A stretch of DNA of 64,000 nt from UBA7378 sp049611805. GTDB taxonomy: Bacteria; Pseudomonadota; Alphaproteobacteria; RS24. The notes under the pieces were generated by a model. That model worked only from the letters and a program-made list of their open reading frames with translations, was not told the origin of the DNA and searched no databases. The position numbers and the translations under genes were made by a program. The DNA lies in contig JBMZAX010000004.1 in NCBI GenBank assembly GCA_049611805.1, positions 68,732 to 132,731 of the forward strand, written 5' to 3'. Below are positions 61,669 through 64,000 of this stretch, one piece after another (the stretch's first letter is position 1; each line of letters opens with the position of its first letter).

Positions 61669-62898
61669 ATGGGTTATTTCGCTTTCATTCGCGCCGAATA
61701 TCGCTTTTTGCTCTTTGGCTTTTTGATGATAGGTTTGTCGAATTTCGGGCAGACCTTTTTCATTGCGCTTTACAGCGCCTATTTTCGCGACACTTTTGCG
61801 CTGACCAATACACAATTTGGCGGCATATATTCCGGCGTGACGCTGGCAAGCGCGGTGTGCCTTTTATATTCGGGCAAGCTGATTGACCGCTGGCGGCTTT
61901 CGGCTTTTGCGGGCGCGACGCTCGTCGGGCTGGCACTGGCATGTCTCATCACCTTTCTGGCCGATGAATTATGGATGCTGGCGCTGGGACTTGTCATGCT
62001 GCGCCATTTCGGGCAGGGGTTGAGTTCGCATACCGGCATGACCGCTACCAGCCGCGCCTATGAAAAAAACCGCGGCCGCGCGACGGCGCTGGTGCAATTG
62101 GGATATGCAGGCTTTGAGGGTTTTTTTCCGGTTATGGCCATCACGCTGATGGCGCTTTTTGGCTGGCAGCAAAGCTGGCTGGTTTTTGGCGTGTTTCTGG
62201 CGCTGGTGGCTTTGCCGCTTTTGATGTTTTTGAGCCGGTTCGAGCCATTGCCGAAGGAAACGGCGGGTGATGTGCCCACCGCCTCGGTTGACCGCGCGCA
62301 GGTGCTGCGCGACCGGCGTTTCTATCTGGTGTTGCCGCTTTATGTTGCGCCGCCATTTCTGCTGACGGGCATGTTTTTCCACCAGATTGTTCTGGCCGAT
62401 GAGCGCGGCTGGTCGCTGGCTTTGCTTGCCGGCGCGTTCAGTCTTTATGCGGGCATGAAAATCGCCGCGTCGCTCGTTTCCGGCATTGTGGTGGATCGCA
62501 TAACCGCGCTTCGGGCGCTGCCGTTTTCGGCAATACCGCTTATTCTGGCTTTTGCCAGCCTGCTGTTGCCGCCCGACACATTCGGCATTTATGCGCCGTT
62601 TGTTTATCTCGGCCTGTGCGGATTGAACCTCGGCATGATCGGACCCGTCAGCGGCGGCTTGTGGCCGGAGCTTTTCGGGACGGGGCATCTGGGTGCCATT
62701 CGGTCGCTGACATCACCCATCGCCATTTTCGCCACAGCCGCCGCGCCGGTTTTGTTCGGTGCAATTATTGATGCCGGTTTCGATTTTCACGCCATCGCCT
62801 TTGGCTGTGTGGGTTTTGTCAGCCTTGCCGCATTGCTTGCCTTTGCCGCGGGGCGCGATACACTCTCGAACACATTGGGAGGAGACACGCATGACTGA
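61669..62898 (+). CDS. MFS transporter
   Basis: A 409-residue membrane protein with about 12 helices. The loop between helices 2 and 3 is YSGKLIDRWRLSAFAGATL, matching the MFS G-x3-D-R pattern, and GMTATSRAYEKNRGRATALV is similar to other exporters. The substrate is unknown. ATG 61669 starts the family-like part; a consensus TATAAT at 61621-61626 may be its -10 element. The end overlaps the Nudix gene start by eight bases. Confidence 0.88.
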   Translation: MGYFAFIRAEYRFLLFGFLMIGLSNFGQTFFIALYSAYFRDTFALTNTQFGGIYSGVTLASAVCLLYSGKLIDRWRLSAFAGATLVGLALACLITFLADELWMLALGLVMLRHFGQGLSSHTGMTATSRAYEKNRGRATALVQLGYAGFEGFFPVMAITLMALFGWQQSWLVFGVFLALVALPLLMFLSRFEPLPKETAGDVPTASVDRAQVLRDRRFYLVLPLYVAPPFLLTGMFFHQIVLADERGWSLALLAGAFSLYAGMKIAASLVSGIVVDRITALRALPFSAIPLILAFASLLLPPDTFGIYAPFVYLGLCGLNLGMIGPVSGGLWPELFGTGHLGAIRSLTSPIAIFATAAAPVLFGAIIDAGFDFHAIAFGCVGFVSLAALLAFAAGRDTLSNTLGGDTHD

Positions 62899-63712
62899 CA
62901 ATATGGCTGGCAATGTGACTGAGAATGTGGCTGGAAATGACGCAAAGCTTATTCCTGCGGCAACGGTTTTGATTGTCCGCGACACGCAAGCGGGCCTTGA
63001 AGTGTTTATGGTCGTGCGCCACCACCAGATTGATTTCGCCTCCGGCGCGCTGGTGTTTCCCGGCGGCAAGATTGATGCAGCCGATTTCGACCAAGGCTTG
63101 CGCGCGCATTGCGCCGATGCCGAGGGGCTCACCGACAATGAATTGGCCTATCGCGTGGGCTCTATCCGCGAGGCGTATGAGGAGTGCGGTATTTTGCTGG
63201 CGCGCGAAAAAGGCGGCGACGGGTTTGTTTCCGCGGCGCGTTTGCAGGAAATGTCGGGCTGGCGTGACCGGTTCAACAATCGCGATGCCACCATGTGTGC
63301 CTTTGCCGAAGCGGAAAATCTGGAATTTGCCGTCGACGCGCTGGGCCATTTTGCCCATTGGGTGACGCCCGACATGATGAAAAAGCGTTTTGACACCTAT
63401 TTTTATCTGGCGCGCGCGCCCGAAGACCATATAGGCGTCCATGACGGCAGCGAAAGCGTTGACAGTGTGTGGATCACGCCGGAGCAAGCCCTGAAAGACG
63501 CCGAAGCCGGCACCCGCACGATTATTTTCCCGACACGCATGAATATTGAAAAGCTGGCGAACAGCGCAAATGTCGATGCGGCACTTGCCAGTTGCGGCGG
63601 GGTGGTGACGGTAAAGCCCTTTATCGAGCACGATGGCGACAAGCGTTTCCTGCGTATTCAGGCCAATGCTGGATATGGCGACCCGCGCGAAGATATTACC
63701 GACGGAATGTAA
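62891..63712 (+). CDS. Nudix hydrolase, NUDT19-like
   Basis: A 273-residue Nudix protein. The box begins GGKID at residues 58-62 and ends REAYEECGILL at 93-103. A stretch of about 18 residues is inserted in the middle, as in the NUDT19/acyl-CoA diphosphatase group. Strands before and after (TVLIVRDTQAGLEVFMVVRH) fit the fold. The substrate may be a CoA ester, by analogy. GGAGGAGA precedes the ATG at 62891. The N-terminal 18 residues (Asn- and Val-rich repeats NMAGNVTENVAGN) are unusual. Confidence 0.85.
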   Translation: MTDNMAGNVTENVAGNDAKLIPAATVLIVRDTQAGLEVFMVVRHHQIDFASGALVFPGGKIDAADFDQGLRAHCADAEGLTDNELAYRVGSIREAYEECGILLAREKGGDGFVSAARLQEMSGWRDRFNNRDATMCAFAEAENLEFAVDALGHFAHWVTPDMMKKRFDTYFYLARAPEDHIGVHDGSESVDSVWITPEQALKDAEAGTRTIIFPTRMNIEKLANSANVDAALASCGGVVTVKPFIEHDGDKRFLRIQANAGYGDPREDITDGM

Positions 63713-63727
63713 AAGATTGCGGCGGGC

Positions 63728-64000
63728 TTAGGGCGTGAACTGCTCGGTTAAAATCCGCTCATCCAAGCTGTGGTCGGCATCAAACAGCATCAGCAATTGA
63801 TGGCTTTTGTCCTGCTTGATTTCAACTTCGGCAATATTTCTGAACTCGGCATGGTCGGCCACCGCACTGATCGGGCGTTTTTCGGCTTCCAGAGCCTCGA
63901 TTTTGACATCCGCCCGCTCGGGCAATAATGCGCCCCGCCAACGCCGCGGACGAAAGGCCGATATCGGGGTCAGCGCCAGAAGCGAGGCTTCGATTGGCAG
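63728..64000 (-). CDS. nadK: NAD kinase, C-terminal part (partial)
   Basis: The minus-strand frame is open from the right edge and ends at 63728. The visible 90 residues contain LTPISAFRPRRWRGALLP, then KRPISAVADHAEFRNI and the end LDERILTEQFTP, which match the C terminus of bacterial NAD kinases (PpnK). It phosphorylates NAD to NADP. The N-terminal two thirds, including the GGDG motif, lie outside the window. It is convergent with the Nudix gene, 15 bp away. Confidence 0.85.
   Translation of the reverse strand: MPIEASLLALTPISAFRPRRWRGALLPERADVKIEALEAEKRPISAVADHAEFRNIAEVEIKQDKSHQLLMLFDADHSLDERILTEQFTP

Overview
The window is 64 kb of ordinary chromosome from an alphaproteobacterium of fairly high GC content. 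Evidence for this includes a recA promoter with an alphaproteobacterial SOS box (GAAC-N7-GAAC), a DksA lacking most zinc cysteines, a eukaryote-like NADP isocitrate dehydrogenase, a separate PurS/PurQ/PurL set, a DUF3126 gene, and a small zinc-finger protein of the complex-I-associated type. The order cannot be fixed by eye. There is no prophage, CRISPR array, insertion sequence or rRNA operon. Coding density is about 95 percent. One tRNA (Leu, anticodon TAA) is present.

Layout. 1-3.3 kb: a glycan or lipid-type cluster (methyltransferase end, toroid-fold prenyltransferase-like protein, second methyltransferase, GT4 glycosyltransferase). 3.3-8.4 kb: epoxide-hydrolase-like enzyme, an iron-box/minisatellite intergenic region, an enolase-superfamily epimerase, [2Fe-2S] ferredoxin, chorismate mutase, ferredoxin-NADP reductase and pgsA. 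8.4-15.1 kb: uvrC, an AT-rich gap with a DnaA-box match, folB with a pteridine-reductase-like SDR, an outer-membrane protein and uvrB. 15.3-19.7 kb: aspartate aminotransferase, a duplicated intergenic repeat, a CoxE-like VWA protein with its MoxR ATPase, and dksA. 19.8-26.8 kb: recA, alaS, icd, trmJ and rpsD. 26.8-34.3 kb: one minus-strand run map-radC-purB-purC-purS-purQ-purL-bolA-grxD, covering purine synthesis and Fe-S handling.

34.3-39.7 kb: two tandem-repeat tracts, a CinA/MoaB-like protein, a small secreted protein, an arylesterase, a Cys-rich secreted protein, tRNA-Leu, a metallo-beta-lactamase-fold lipoprotein and a hydrolase. 39.7-43.5 kb: a minus-strand catabolic group (M20 amidohydrolase, SDR, enoyl-CoA hydratase, hydrolase). 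43.5-49.8 kb: cysE, SDR, DUF3126, then an operon of gamma-carbonic anhydrase, GMC oxidoreductase, HCCA isomerase and rhomboid protease. 49.9-57.1 kb: CBS protein, hisI, folE, cysS, an IscU-like scaffold, a DUF4268 nuclease-like gene that looks inserted, yidD and thrS. 57.1-64 kb: beta-barrel protein, nitroreductase, MATE and MFS transporters, CaiB-type CoA transferase, a DksA/TraR paralogue, a Nudix hydrolase and the end of NAD kinase.

Most of the content is housekeeping. The least explained parts are the prenyltransferase-like/GT4 cluster, the DUF4268 islet beside an IscU-like protein that lacks its third cysteine ligand, the exact 13-, 14- and 16-bp tandem repeats in two intergenic regions, and the duplicated inverted-repeat element after the aminotransferase gene. 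I found no clear multi-gene system that I would call new.
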